Positions 22,439 to 30,846 of a stretch of 64,000 nt of DNA are shown piece after piece; positions within the stretch are counted from its first letter, which is position 1, and each line of letters begins with the position of its first letter. The position numbers and the translations under genes are program-made. Location: the NCBI RefSeq assembly GCF_016219575.1, contig NZ_JACRMG010000013.1, positions 1-64,000 on the forward strand, in the 5' to 3' direction. The notes under the pieces were generated by a model. That model ran no database searches, was not told the origin of the DNA, and saw nothing but the letters and a program-made list of their open reading frames with translations. Source of the DNA: Bradyrhizobium sp. (lineage in GTDB: Bacteria; Pseudomonadota; Alphaproteobacteria; Rhizobiales; Xanthobacteraceae).

Positions 22439-22960
22439 ATGACCGGAGCTGACAAGGTGGTGTGCCAGGCGGCCGCGCTCTTGCTGCTGTTCACGCTGAC
22501 GACGATGCCGGCGAAGGCCCAGTTCGCCGGCTTCGGCGGCGGAGGCGGCGGCGAGGACATGATGACGACGATGGCGCCGATGCTGGAGATGATGAAGGCG
22601 AAGATGGGCAAGCGCCGCTTCGCCATGATGATGCAGACCATGGGCCCGATGATGAGCCGCATGATGGACGGCGGCGGCGGCATGGGCGGCATGATGGGCG
22701 GCGGAGGTTTTGGCGGCATGGGCGGCGGCATGATGGGAGGCGGGATGCCCGCCGACATCGGCGGCATGATCCCCGGCGGCTATGGCGGCATGATCCCGGG
22801 CGGCATGGCCGGTTATGGCGGCTACGGCGGCGGCGGCGACATCATGGGCATGATGGGCGGCATGGGCGGCGGCGAGATGATGAGCATGGTGCCGCAACTG
22901 ATGCGCATGGTGAATTACGGCGGCGGCGGCCGGGGCATCCGGCGCATGAAGCGCCGATAG
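22439..22960 (+). CDS. Exported Met/Gly-rich low-complexity protein
   Basis: A 173-residue protein with a signal peptide (VCQAAALLLLFTLTTMPAKA) and a mature region dominated by Gly and Met; 37 of 173 residues are Met (about 21%). Repeated clusters such as MMDGGGGMGGMMGGGGFGGM and GGMIPGGYGGMIPGGM alternate with a charged helical segment (MLEMMKAKMGKRRFAMMMQT), and the end is basic (GIRRMKRR). Met-rich exported proteins often bind Cu(I) or scavenge oxidants; that is inference and no Cys/His site supports it. Start at 22439 is set by GAGGAG seven bases ahead. Confidence 0.75.
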   Translation: MTGADKVVCQAAALLLLFTLTTMPAKAQFAGFGGGGGGEDMMTTMAPMLEMMKAKMGKRRFAMMMQTMGPMMSRMMDGGGGMGGMMGGGGFGGMGGGMMGGGMPADIGGMIPGGYGGMIPGGMAGYGGYGGGGDIMGMMGGMGGGEMMSMVPQLMRMVNYGGGGRGIRRMKRR

Positions 22961-22966
22961 CTGTCC

Positions 22967-23069
22967 GTCATTCCGGGGCGATGCGAAGCATCGAACTACG
23001 GAGCGCACTTGCGCTCCGTAGAATCTCGAGATTCCGGGTCTGGTGCTTACGCACCATCCCGGAATGACG
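22967..23069. repeat. Palindromic repeat (GTCATTCCGG type), family B
   Basis: Outer arms CCGTCATTCCGGG and CCCGGAATGACGG enclose smaller hairpins GCGATGCGAAGCATCG, CTACGGAGCGC/GCGCTCCGTAG and TCTCGAGA. A related copy is at 43895-44029. It fills the gap between convergent genes and can act as a bidirectional terminator-like structure. Confidence 0.75.
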
Positions 23070-23102
23070 GCGTTGAAAATCCGGAATGACGACGTTTGAA
23101 AT

Positions 23103-24542
23103 CTACGACAACGCCGGCCGCACCTTCGCCACCGACGCCTTCGGTCCCCAGCGCGTGAACACCACGCTGGCGGTGGAGACCATGCCGATCATCACCATCG
23201 AGGACGCGGCCAGCACGAAGAAACTGCCGGCACTCGCGTCATGGGTGGAGAGCCACCAGCCGCCGCCTGCGATGAACACCAGCCGCGCCGTCTGCGCCAG
23301 CACCGGGCCCAGCACCTTGGCCGCGCCTTGCGAGGAAAAATACATCGACAGCGACAGCCCGATGAAGGCGTACATCGGCGCGGCCGTCGCCAGATATTGC
23401 CGGCTGGTGGCGCGCACGTTCGGATCGTTGGTGAAGATGTTGACCCAGAGATCCGGAAAGAACGCCAGCAGCGTGCCGATCGTGCCCATGGAAAGGAACG
23501 TGACCGCACCCGCGATCCATGCAATGCGGCGGGCGCGGGCGATTTTCCTGGCGCCGATCGCCATGCCGACCATCGGCACCGAGGCGATGCCCACGGCAAA
23601 CGATATCGATGTCAGCAGGAATTCGAGCCGCGCGCCGATGCCGTAGCCTGCGAGCACCTCGGTGCCGAACCGCGCCAGCATGTGGGTGAAGATGCTGACG
23701 CTGAGCACCGATTGCAGCGGCGAGAAGCAGGCAATGGCGCCGACCTTCAATATGTCGACGAACATCGCCGCCTGGATGCGAAGCCCGCGCAGCTTCGGCA
23801 CGACGCCGGCCCGGCCGGAAAACAGATACCAGCCCATCACGGAGAGGCTGAGCGAAAACGCGATCAGCGAGCCGGCGGCGACGCCGCGCATGCCGAAGGA
23901 CGGGATCGGGCCGATGCCGAGCGCGAGCGCGCCGCCGAGGACGATCTGGCAGAACGCCGACAACAGCATCAGGAACGACGGCAGCTTCATGTTGCCGGTG
24001 CCGCGCAGGACGCCGGCCATGCTGTTCATCAGCCAGGGAATGACGGCGCCGCCGAAGAAGATCTGCGCATAGGCGATCGCCTGCGCCAGCACATTGCCGC
24101 GGCCGCCGAGCAACTCGAGCAGCTTCGGTCCGAAGATCAGCATGCCCAGCATGAAGACCAGCCCGAAGCAGATGCCGATCAGCAGCGCGTGCGCGGCGAG
24201 CACGGAGGCGCGCTCGCGATCGCCGGCGCCGATGGCGCGCGCGATGGCGGATGCGACCGCGCCACCCATCGCGCCGCCCGACATCGTCATGGTCAGGATC
24301 ACGCAGGGAAACACCAGCGCCATGGCGGCGAGCGGCTCCACGCCGAGCCGGCCGATATAGGAAGTCTCGGCAATGACGACGCAAGTGCCGGCGGTGAGCG
24401 CCAGCGTGTTGGGCCAGGCGAGCCAGAGCAGCGTGCGCAGGATCGGGCCGTCCAGCAGGACGTGCCTCACCGGCGGCTCCGGCGGCGGGAGCGGGCGTTC
24501 TTCCTCGTCGACAGGGATTTCGGCAACGCCGACGTCGGACAT
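23103..24542 (-). CDS. MATE-family multidrug efflux transporter
   Basis: A 479-residue inner-membrane antiporter with about 12 hydrophobic helices in two MatE halves (first around FPCVILTMTMSGGAMGGAVA, second around FGTEVLAGYGIGARLEFLLT and ASVPMVGMAIGARK). Such pumps use H+ or Na+ gradients to export cationic drugs and metabolites. Start at 24542 is preceded by GGGAGCAG; the upstream in-frame extension lacks a ribosome site. The cytoplasmic N-terminus is Pro/Glu-rich (about 40 residues). Confidence 0.9.
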   Translation of the reverse strand: MSDVGVAEIPVDEEERPLPPPEPPVRHVLLDGPILRTLLWLAWPNTLALTAGTCVVIAETSYIGRLGVEPLAAMALVFPCVILTMTMSGGAMGGAVASAIARAIGAGDRERASVLAAHALLIGICFGLVFMLGMLIFGPKLLELLGGRGNVLAQAIAYAQIFFGGAVIPWLMNSMAGVLRGTGNMKLPSFLMLLSAFCQIVLGGALALGIGPIPSFGMRGVAAGSLIAFSLSLSVMGWYLFSGRAGVVPKLRGLRIQAAMFVDILKVGAIACFSPLQSVLSVSIFTHMLARFGTEVLAGYGIGARLEFLLTSISFAVGIASVPMVGMAIGARKIARARRIAWIAGAVTFLSMGTIGTLLAFFPDLWVNIFTNDPNVRATSRQYLATAAPMYAFIGLSLSMYFSSQGAAKVLGPVLAQTARLVFIAGGGWWLSTHDASAGSFFVLAASSMVMIGMVSTASVVFTRWGPKASVAKVRPALS

Positions 24543-24667
24543 TTCTGCTCCCGGGCGCAATCTCAACGCTGCGCGCAAATGTCCTAGCACGGCAAGGATC
24601 GATTCCCACCGCGCAAGGCGCATTGGGGGGCTGCGGGATTGCCGCCTGACTCTTACCTCGCCCCGCG

Positions 24668-24836
24668 TGCGGCAGGGCTATCGTATATGGTGCTGGTTTC
24701 GCACAGGCGTTTCCACATCGTCATGGCCGGGCTTGTCCCGGCCATCCACGACCTTTTTGCGCGGCACGAAGAACGTGGATGCCCGGGACAAGCCCGGGCA
24801 TGACGAGTTGTGGGCATGTGCGATAGCCCTGCCGCA
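24668..24836. repeat. REP-like unit bounded by 16-bp terminal inverted repeats
   Basis: TGCGGCAGGGCTATCG (24668-24683) and CGATAGCCCTGCCGCA (24821-24836) are perfect inverted repeats. Between them lies an inner palindromic unit with TCATGGCCGGGCTTGTCCCG (from 24721) and its complement CGGGACAAGCCCGGGCATGA (to 24803). It occupies the space between two minus-strand genes. Confidence 0.75.
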
Positions 24837-24856
24837 GGAGAGGGAGAAGAAGTGCC

Positions 24857-25906
24857 CTACCCGATCGACCAGACGAACGGCGGCTTGCCGCCGCGCGTCG
24901 GCTTCAGATGCACGGGAATGTGACGGCCGCAGCCGGCGGCGAGGCCCTCGAACAAGCCTTCCAGCACCTTGCTGCAGGCCGGGCTGTGGTCGCTGACGTC
25001 GTCCATCAGCTTCCACGTCTTCTGCCTGACCTCGAAGCTGCCCGAGGATTCGCTGATCTCAATCACGTCATCCTGCGACTCGAACAGCACGCGCAGGAAG
25101 TCGACGAATGCCTTCGCGCCGCCGCGGTCAACCATGAAGGTACGCGCGATCTCGTCGAAATACTGCATGCCGATCAGCTTGCCGGTGAGATGCAGGAGAT
25201 AGCCGGCATCCTCCGGGCCGAACACCTGCACCATCACGGGCGCCGCGGTCTTCACATATTCCATGGCGTAGTTGCGATAGGCCTTTTCCAGCCGCGGCCG
25301 CGGCCAGCTGTCGACCGGCAGCGCCGGCGCCGTGGCGGGATCGAACTGCGGCGCCTCGAGATGGCGCGCGAACACCAGCCGCTGATCGAGCTCGAGCGGA
25401 TGGTCGTACTCGCAATAATAGCCTTCGAGCCCGTCCTGGCCGTCGACGCTCTGCTTGGTGCAGACGAAGCCGAGCCTGAGATCGCCGAGCGCTGCGCCAT
25501 TGTTGGCGTGCCAGCCGCGCAGCATCGCGCGCGAGACCTCGCCGGGCACGCCGCAGATCGCGGTACCCCGCCAGATCCAGCGCGGCGGCGGATAGCGGAT
25601 CCAGGCCTTGCGGTCGTTCTCGTACATGTATTCGACATGCACGCCGCCGATCCAGTTGGAGAGATAGTGATATTGCGCGGCAGCGACGGCCGGCGGCAGA
25701 TGGTCGATGCCGAGCTTCACGAGACCCGGCAGGAAACGCTCCTGCTGCTGGCGGCGGAACACGCGGAAGACGAATTCGGCGGCGTCGGCGGTGCCGCGCC
25801 GCGTCACCACCGAGAGGATCAGGCCGGTGAAGAAGGCGTGATAGAGGTCGGCGACGCTGCGCCATTTCAACCACTGCGCCTCGCGCGCGTCCTGCCCCGC
25901 GGTCAT
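24857..25906 (-). CDS. Conserved-looking protein of unknown function
   Basis: A 349-residue soluble protein that I cannot assign to a family. It begins MTAGQDAREAQWLKWRSVAD and contains FRVFRRQQQERFLPGLVKLG, an aromatic segment (KAWIRYPPPRWIWRGTAICG), GYYCEYDHPLELDQRLVFAR and a C-terminal domain with FDEIARTFMVDRGGAKAF and Cys residues (DHSPACSKVLEGLFEGLAAG then CGRH). No signal peptide or membrane helix. Start at 25906 avoids an atypical Cys/His-rich extension. It is divergently arranged with an amidase gene, 156 bp apart. Confidence 0.7.
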   Translation of the reverse strand: MTAGQDAREAQWLKWRSVADLYHAFFTGLILSVVTRRGTADAAEFVFRVFRRQQQERFLPGLVKLGIDHLPPAVAAAQYHYLSNWIGGVHVEYMYENDRKAWIRYPPPRWIWRGTAICGVPGEVSRAMLRGWHANNGAALGDLRLGFVCTKQSVDGQDGLEGYYCEYDHPLELDQRLVFARHLEAPQFDPATAPALPVDSWPRPRLEKAYRNYAMEYVKTAAPVMVQVFGPEDAGYLLHLTGKLIGMQYFDEIARTFMVDRGGAKAFVDFLRVLFESQDDVIEISESSGSFEVRQKTWKLMDDVSDHSPACSKVLEGLFEGLAAGCGRHIPVHLKPTRGGKPPFVWSIG

Positions 25907-26062
25907 GCCGGTTTCCTCGTCTTGCTTGTGGTCGTACCTTGTCACTGCGAGCGCTTTGAAGCAATGCGCGTGGCGAATGCAGCAATGCGGCATTGCCAAG
26001 GCTGCGTGTTGACTCGATCTCTTGCGAAACTAAGGTCGAATCCTGCTGAAGGAATCGATGAC

Positions 26063-27535
26063 ATGACTCTGCCGATGAGCTGGGACGAATGGGCGCAGCA
26101 CGATGGCGTGGCGCTGGCCGCGCGCGTCCGCAAGGGCGAGCTCAAGCCAGCCGAACTGGCGCAGCAGGCGGCGGCCGGCATCGCCAAGGTCGATCCGGCG
26201 CTGTCCGGCGTGGTCGAGTTGTTCGACGATGCCATCGCTTCGCCCGCCGGCAACGGCACCAACCTCGACGGTCCCTTCGCCGGCCTGCCCTTCCTGATGA
26301 AGGATCTCGGCCCGACGATGCAGGGCCGGCTGCAGGAGATGGGCTCGCTGCTGATGCGCGGCAATCGCGCGACGGCAGATACGTTCCTGACCGGGAAGAT
26401 GCGCCAGGCAGGGCTCAATCTCATCGGGCGCACGACGACGCCGGAGTTCGGCGTGTGCAGCTCGGCCGATAATCCCGCCGTCTATGTCACGCGCAATCCC
26501 TGGAACACGGATTACACCACCTGCGGCTCGTCGGCCGGCAGCGCCGCAATGGTCGCGGCGGGCGCAGTCCCGATCGCGCATGCGACCGACGGCGGCGGCT
26601 CGATCCGTATCCCCGCCGGGGTCAACGGCAATATCGGCCTGAAGGTGTCGCGCGGCGTGTTCTCGCTGGCGCCACACCTGTCCGACCTGAGCGGGCTGGT
26701 GTCGATCCAGGGCTGCCAGTCGCGCACGGTGCGCGACACGGCTGCGTTCGTCGATGCCTGCCGCGGCCCCGGGCCCGGCGAGTTCATGCCGTTCTGGACT
26801 CCCCCTGAGCCTTACACCGAGACGATCAAGCGCGATCCCGGCCGCCTGCGCATCGCGCTTTCGCATCAATGGGGCGAATACCGCGCGACCGCGCCGATCG
26901 CGGCCGAACTCGAACGCGTCGGAAAATTTCTCGAGAGCCTCGGGCACGACGTCGGCCATGCGCTTCCTGCCATCGACTACCGCGCCGCGTTCGACGCGCA
27001 GACGCTCTGCTACATCAGCAATTTCGCCGTCGTGATCGGGAACATGCTGGCCGCGCGCGGGCTGGAGCGGCCGCCGGCCGACCTCATCGAACCCATGAAC
27101 ATCCGCATCTGGGAGCACGGCCGCCACACCAGCTTCGCCGAGCGCGCACGAATGCAGGCTGTCTTCAACACGACCTCACGCGGCTTCGGCGCGTTCTTCG
27201 AGCAATGGGACATCATCCTGACGCCGATCACCGCACTGCCGACGCCGAAGGTCGGCACCACCGAATTCCTGACCATCAGCGACAATCCTTCGGTGCTCGC
27301 CTGGTTCGCCAATCTCTGGCGCAACTTCGCCTTCACGCCGCTCGCCAATCTCTGCGGCATCCCCGCCATCTCGCTGCCGCTGGCAACGCACGAGCACGGC
27401 CTGCCGCTCGGCATGCAGGCGATTGCGAAACAGGCCAATGACGGCTTGCTGCTGCAGTTGGCCGCGCAGATCGAGCGCGCGATCGGCGGCAAGTGGAACG
27501 GCGGAAAGACGCCCGGCGTGCATGTGACGAACTGA
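26063..27535 (+). CDS. Amidase-signature family hydrolase
   Basis: A 490-residue amidase. The Ser-cisSer-Lys triad is visible: Lys80 in LPFLMKDLG, Ser156/157 in TTCGSSAGSAAMV and nucleophile Ser180 in TDGGGSIRIPAG. Length is typical for free-standing amidases that act on small amides or the 6-aminohexanoate-type oligomers. No gatBC genes are nearby, so it is not the Glu-tRNA amidotransferase subunit. Start at 26063 after GAAGGAATCGATG. Confidence 0.9.
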   Translation: MTLPMSWDEWAQHDGVALAARVRKGELKPAELAQQAAAGIAKVDPALSGVVELFDDAIASPAGNGTNLDGPFAGLPFLMKDLGPTMQGRLQEMGSLLMRGNRATADTFLTGKMRQAGLNLIGRTTTPEFGVCSSADNPAVYVTRNPWNTDYTTCGSSAGSAAMVAAGAVPIAHATDGGGSIRIPAGVNGNIGLKVSRGVFSLAPHLSDLSGLVSIQGCQSRTVRDTAAFVDACRGPGPGEFMPFWTPPEPYTETIKRDPGRLRIALSHQWGEYRATAPIAAELERVGKFLESLGHDVGHALPAIDYRAAFDAQTLCYISNFAVVIGNMLAARGLERPPADLIEPMNIRIWEHGRHTSFAERARMQAVFNTTSRGFGAFFEQWDIILTPITALPTPKVGTTEFLTISDNPSVLAWFANLWRNFAFTPLANLCGIPAISLPLATHEHGLPLGMQAIAKQANDGLLLQLAAQIERAIGGKWNGGKTPGVHVTN

Positions 27536-27675
27536 TGTGCCCAGGTGCCGTGCCCCGGATGCAGCGCAGCGTTCTCACGGTGCGCTGCCAAGCCGGGGCC
27601 CATCGTGAGGCGGGCGTGGGTCCCGGTTCTGCACAGCGGCACTTCGCGCCGCAGTGCGCCTGGGACACGAGAGCA

Positions 27676-28815
27676 TTAGACGCGAAAATGCTTCGACAGC
27701 TTCAGGCCCTGCGCCTGGTAGTTGGAGCCGATCCGCTGGCCATACATCGACGCGGGCCGCGACAGCATTTTTTCGTAGACGAGGCGGCCGACGATCTGGC
27801 CGTGCTCGAGGATGAACGGCACCTCGCGCGAGCGCACCTCCAGCACGGCGCGCGCGCCTTGCCCGCCGGCACCGGCGTAGCCGAAGCCGGGATCGAAGAA
27901 GCCGGCATAGTGCACGCGGAATTCGCCGACCAGCGGATCGAACGGCACCATCTCGGCGGCGTAGTCGGGCGGCACCTGCACCGCCTCCTTCGAAGCGAGG
28001 ATGTAGAACTCGCCGGGATCGAGGATCAGGCTGCCGTCGGCGCGCGCCGGGATCGCCTCCCAGAATTCATCGACGCTGTAGCCGCCGCGGCGATCGACAT
28101 CGACCACGCCGGTGTGTCGCTTGGCGCGGTAGCCGACAAAGCCGTTCGAATTCTCGCCGGAGAGATCGACCGACAGCGCGACGCCGCCGGCGAGGTCGGC
28201 CTTTTCGGCGTCGACCAGCCGCTCGGCCGCATGCAGCGCGTTGAGCGCATCGGCGGACAGCACGGCATCGCCGGTGCGGAAGCGCACTTGCGACAGCCGC
28301 GACCCCTCGCGCAACAGGACGGGAAACGTCTTCGGGCTGATCTCCGCATAGAGCGGACCGTGATAGCCGGCTCCGATCATGTCGAAGCGGCGCGTGCCGT
28401 CGGCGATGACGCGGGTGAAGACGTCGAGCCGGCCGGTTGAGCTTTTCGGATTGGCCGCCGCCACGATCTCCTTCGGCAGGTTGAGGCTTTCCAGCAGCGG
28501 CACGATGTAGACGCAGTTGGTCTCCAGCACCGCGCCGTCGGAGAGGCTGATCTCGTGCAGCTTCAGCTCATCGATGCGCTCGGCAACCGTCGAGCCCGGC
28601 CCCGGCAGGAAGCTCGCGCGCACGCGATAGGCGATGTCGCCGAGGCGGAGGTCGAGGCTTGCGGGCTGAATCTGGCTCTCGACAAAGGGATAGGCCGGCA
28701 GGATCAGGCCGGAATCCGCCATCGCCGCGATCATGCGATCGGGCAGGATGCCGTTGGCGTGGACAGGAAGCGAAAACGACACGTTCTGGTCCCTGGGCGG
28801 TAGCCCCGATATCAT
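27676..28815 (-). CDS. dcd: 2'-deoxycytidine 5'-triphosphate deaminase, double-domain form
   Basis: A 379-residue protein, about twice the 190 residues of E. coli Dcd, made of two dUTPase-fold modules. The first carries QPASLDLRLGDIAYRVRASF and NPKSSTGRLDVFTRVIADGT, the second GEFYILASKEAVQVPPDYAA, FDPGFGYAGAGGQGARAVLE and the C-terminal MYGQRIGSNYQAQG. This fused form is characteristic of Rhizobiales. It deaminates dCTP to dUTP in pyrimidine deoxynucleotide supply. It is transcribed divergently from metZ. Confidence 0.9.
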   Translation of the reverse strand: MISGLPPRDQNVSFSLPVHANGILPDRMIAAMADSGLILPAYPFVESQIQPASLDLRLGDIAYRVRASFLPGPGSTVAERIDELKLHEISLSDGAVLETNCVYIVPLLESLNLPKEIVAAANPKSSTGRLDVFTRVIADGTRRFDMIGAGYHGPLYAEISPKTFPVLLREGSRLSQVRFRTGDAVLSADALNALHAAERLVDAEKADLAGGVALSVDLSGENSNGFVGYRAKRHTGVVDVDRRGGYSVDEFWEAIPARADGSLILDPGEFYILASKEAVQVPPDYAAEMVPFDPLVGEFRVHYAGFFDPGFGYAGAGGQGARAVLEVRSREVPFILEHGQIVGRLVYEKMLSRPASMYGQRIGSNYQAQGLKLSKHFRV

Positions 28816-28898
28816 CCAAACCCCTGAAATTAGGCTATTTACGGCCTTATCCGATGGCCGCCTTGACGGAAAGGGCGCGAACGAATATCAGGTCCACT

Positions 28899-28963
28899 TA
28901 TCCCGTGGTGATTTGAGCCGGCCGGCTTGCAGCCACGTTAAATAAATCGCTAAACAGGCCGGG
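28899..28963 (+). promoter_or_regulatory. SAM-II riboswitch upstream of metZ
   Basis: The aptamer core reads CGTGGTGATTTGAGCC, then CTTGCAGCCACGTTAAATAA and CGCTAAACAGG, matching the SAM-II (metA) consensus of alphaproteobacteria. P1 is CGTGG (28904-28908) with CCACG (28933-28937). The pseudoknot P2 can form between the loop CCGGCC (28918-28923) and GGCCGG (28957-28962). It senses S-adenosylmethionine and represses methionine synthesis. Confidence 0.92.
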
Positions 28964-28975
28964 GACAGTGTGATC

Positions 28976-29010
28976 CCGGCCCGTGGAAATTTTTCCAGGC
29001 CGGTTTTTTT
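28976..29010 (+). terminator. Rho-independent terminator of the SAM-II leader
   Basis: CCGGCC (28976-28981) and TGGAAA (28984-28989) pair with TTTCCA (28992-28997) and GGCCGG (28998-29003), followed by seven T (29004-29010). The 5' arm can instead pair with 28957-28963 (GGCCGGG with CCCGGCC), an antiterminator that competes with the riboswitch pseudoknot. Confidence 0.9.
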
Positions 29011-29042
29011 GTGACCATTTCGATGGTCGCGCAGGAGGTCAC

Positions 29043-30236
29043 ATGTCTGAGGTCAAGTCCGCTGCCCGCTATCGTCCCGAAACCCGGCTGGTGCATTCCG
29101 GCACGCTGCGCTCGCAATTCGGCGAAACGTCGGAAGCGCTGTTTCTGACCCAGGGGTTCGTCTACGACAGCGCCGAGCAATGCGAAGCGCGCTTCAAGGG
29201 CGAAGACCCCGGTTATCTCTATTCGCGCTTTTCCAACCCGACGGTCGGGATGTTCGAGCGCCGCATGATCGAGCTCGAAGGCGCGGAAGCCGCGCGCGCC
29301 ACCGCCACCGGCATGGCCGCCGTGACCACCGCCGTGCTGGCGCCGCTGAAGGCCGGCGACCATGTGGTGGCGGCGAAAGCGCTGTTCGGCTCCTGCCGCT
29401 ACGTGGTGGAAGACCTGCTGCCGCGCTACGGCATTTCTTCCACGCTGGTCGACGGCCTCGATCTCGACCAGTGGAAGAAGGCGATGCGGCCGAACACCAA
29501 ATCGTGCTTCCTGGAAAGCCCGACCAATCCGACGCTCGACGTGCTCGACATTTCCGCCATCGCCGAGATCACGCACAAGGGCGGCGCGCGGCTGATCGTG
29601 GACAATGTGTTCGCCACGCCGATCTGGCAGAGCCCGCTGTCGCTCGGCGCCGACGTCGTGGTCTATTCCGCGACAAAACACATCGACGGCCAGGGCCGCT
29701 GTCTCGGCGGCGTGATCCTGTCGTCGGAGGCGTTCATCGCCGAGCACATCCACAATTTCATGCGCCAGACCGGCCCGTCGATGTCGCCGTTCAATGCCTG
29801 GGTGCTGCTGAAGGGCCTGGAGACGCTCGGCGTGCGCGTGCGCGCGCAGACCGAGACGGCGGGCAAGCTGGCCGACGTACTGGCGAAGCACCCGAAGATT
29901 TCCCGGCTGATCTATCCCGGCCGTGCCGATCATCCGCAGGCGGCGGTGGTGAAGAAGCAGATGGGCGCGGGCTCGACGCTGATCGGCTTCGAGGTGAAGG
30001 GCGGCAAGGCCGGCGCGTTCCGCTGCCTCAATGCGCTGAAGCTGTCGCGCATCTCCAACAATCTCGGCGACGCCAAGAGCCTGGTCACGCATCCCGCCAC
30101 CACCACGCACCAGCGGCTGACGCCGGAAGCGCGCGCCGAGCTCGGCATCAGCGAAGGCTTCATCCGCTATTCGGCGGGACTGGAGCATGTCGACGACCTG
30201 ATCGATGATTTTGCGCAGGCGCTGGACAAGGTGTGA
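29043..30236 (+). CDS. metZ: O-succinylhomoserine sulfhydrylase
   Basis: A 397-residue Cys/Met-metabolism PLP enzyme that makes homocysteine directly from O-succinylhomoserine and sulfide. Markers are YSRFSNPTVGMFERRMIELE, GMAAVTTAVLAPLKAGDHVV, the PLP lysine in YSATKHIDGQGR and the GAGSTLIGFEVKGG region. The SAM-II riboswitch and intrinsic terminator directly upstream confirm a methionine-pathway role. AGGAGG at 29033-29038 sets the start. Confidence 0.95.
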   Translation: MSEVKSAARYRPETRLVHSGTLRSQFGETSEALFLTQGFVYDSAEQCEARFKGEDPGYLYSRFSNPTVGMFERRMIELEGAEAARATATGMAAVTTAVLAPLKAGDHVVAAKALFGSCRYVVEDLLPRYGISSTLVDGLDLDQWKKAMRPNTKSCFLESPTNPTLDVLDISAIAEITHKGGARLIVDNVFATPIWQSPLSLGADVVVYSATKHIDGQGRCLGGVILSSEAFIAEHIHNFMRQTGPSMSPFNAWVLLKGLETLGVRVRAQTETAGKLADVLAKHPKISRLIYPGRADHPQAAVVKKQMGAGSTLIGFEVKGGKAGAFRCLNALKLSRISNNLGDAKSLVTHPATTTHQRLTPEARAELGISEGFIRYSAGLEHVDDLIDDFAQALDKV

Positions 30237-30244
30237 GAAGGAGT

Positions 30245-30285
30245 GAATGGCGAGTGGTCATTGAACGTGATCTAATTCGCCATTC
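30245..30285. repeat. Palindromic repeat, family C (GAATGGCGA type)
   Basis: GAATGGCGA (30245-30253) and TCGCCATTC (30277-30285) are inverted repeats; further TCGCTATTCCAT lies beyond. The same motif set occurs at 62494-62566 upstream of boxB. Confidence 0.65.
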
Positions 30286-30327
30286 GCTATTCCATGGCCT
30301 CCGGTCACAGCAGAGAACATTGTCTCG

Positions 30328-30807
30328 ATGCGCTTTCCTGAATTCGTAGGGCATTCCGTGGTTCTCGCCAGCCTGCTCGCCGTCGGCTGGGGGTGCTCTG
30401 AGGCCCACGCCCAAGGCAGCATCGGGGGGACGATCGGCAAGACAGAAAAATCGATGTCGGGCACGGAGAGCCCGGAGCCGCCGGGTTCCGGAGGCAAGCC
30501 CGGTTCTGCCGCCCGACGAGCACCGCCGCGCGGAGGCGGCGCCAGCGTCTCTGCATTCGACGGCACATGGACCTTTGTCGCGACCGGCTGCGGTGCAGGC
30601 ATGAAGCAGGGCGTCATTTCGGGAGGAAAAATCAGCATCGGGGACGGCGGCGGGCAGGTTAGCGCCAATGGCGCGATGCGCTGCTCCTTCACCACCATGA
30701 GCGGTGTCACCCAGGTCGCGGTCGGACGGCTCTCTGGCGTGACCGGCGCCGGCACCTACTCCCGTCCCAACGGTTGCTCCGGCCACTGGACTGCAAGGAA
30801 GCAATAG
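30328..30807 (+). CDS. Secreted protein of unknown function
   Basis: A 159-residue protein with a signal peptide (HSVVLASLLAVGWGCSEAHA). A Gly/Pro/Ser-rich linker (about 30-75) is followed by a compact C-terminal domain of about 80 residues starting FDGTWTFVATGCGAG, with Gly-rich strands and Cys pairs (TGCGAG, MRCSFT, NGCSGHW). The FDGTW...C...W pattern occurs in small Bradyrhizobium exported proteins, but no function is known to me. Confidence 0.65.
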   Translation: MRFPEFVGHSVVLASLLAVGWGCSEAHAQGSIGGTIGKTEKSMSGTESPEPPGSGGKPGSAARRAPPRGGGASVSAFDGTWTFVATGCGAGMKQGVISGGKISIGDGGGQVSANGAMRCSFTTMSGVTQVAVGRLSGVTGAGTYSRPNGCSGHWTARKQ

Positions 30808-30846
30808 GCTCCCGCTCTATCGCCTGCAGCCACAGTTTCGGGAAGA

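Noticed and set aside
24908..26062. Amidase with a 385-residue N-terminal extension
   Set aside because: The extension is antisense to the 24857-25906 gene and unlike any amidase; the ATG at 26063 begins the amidase domain.
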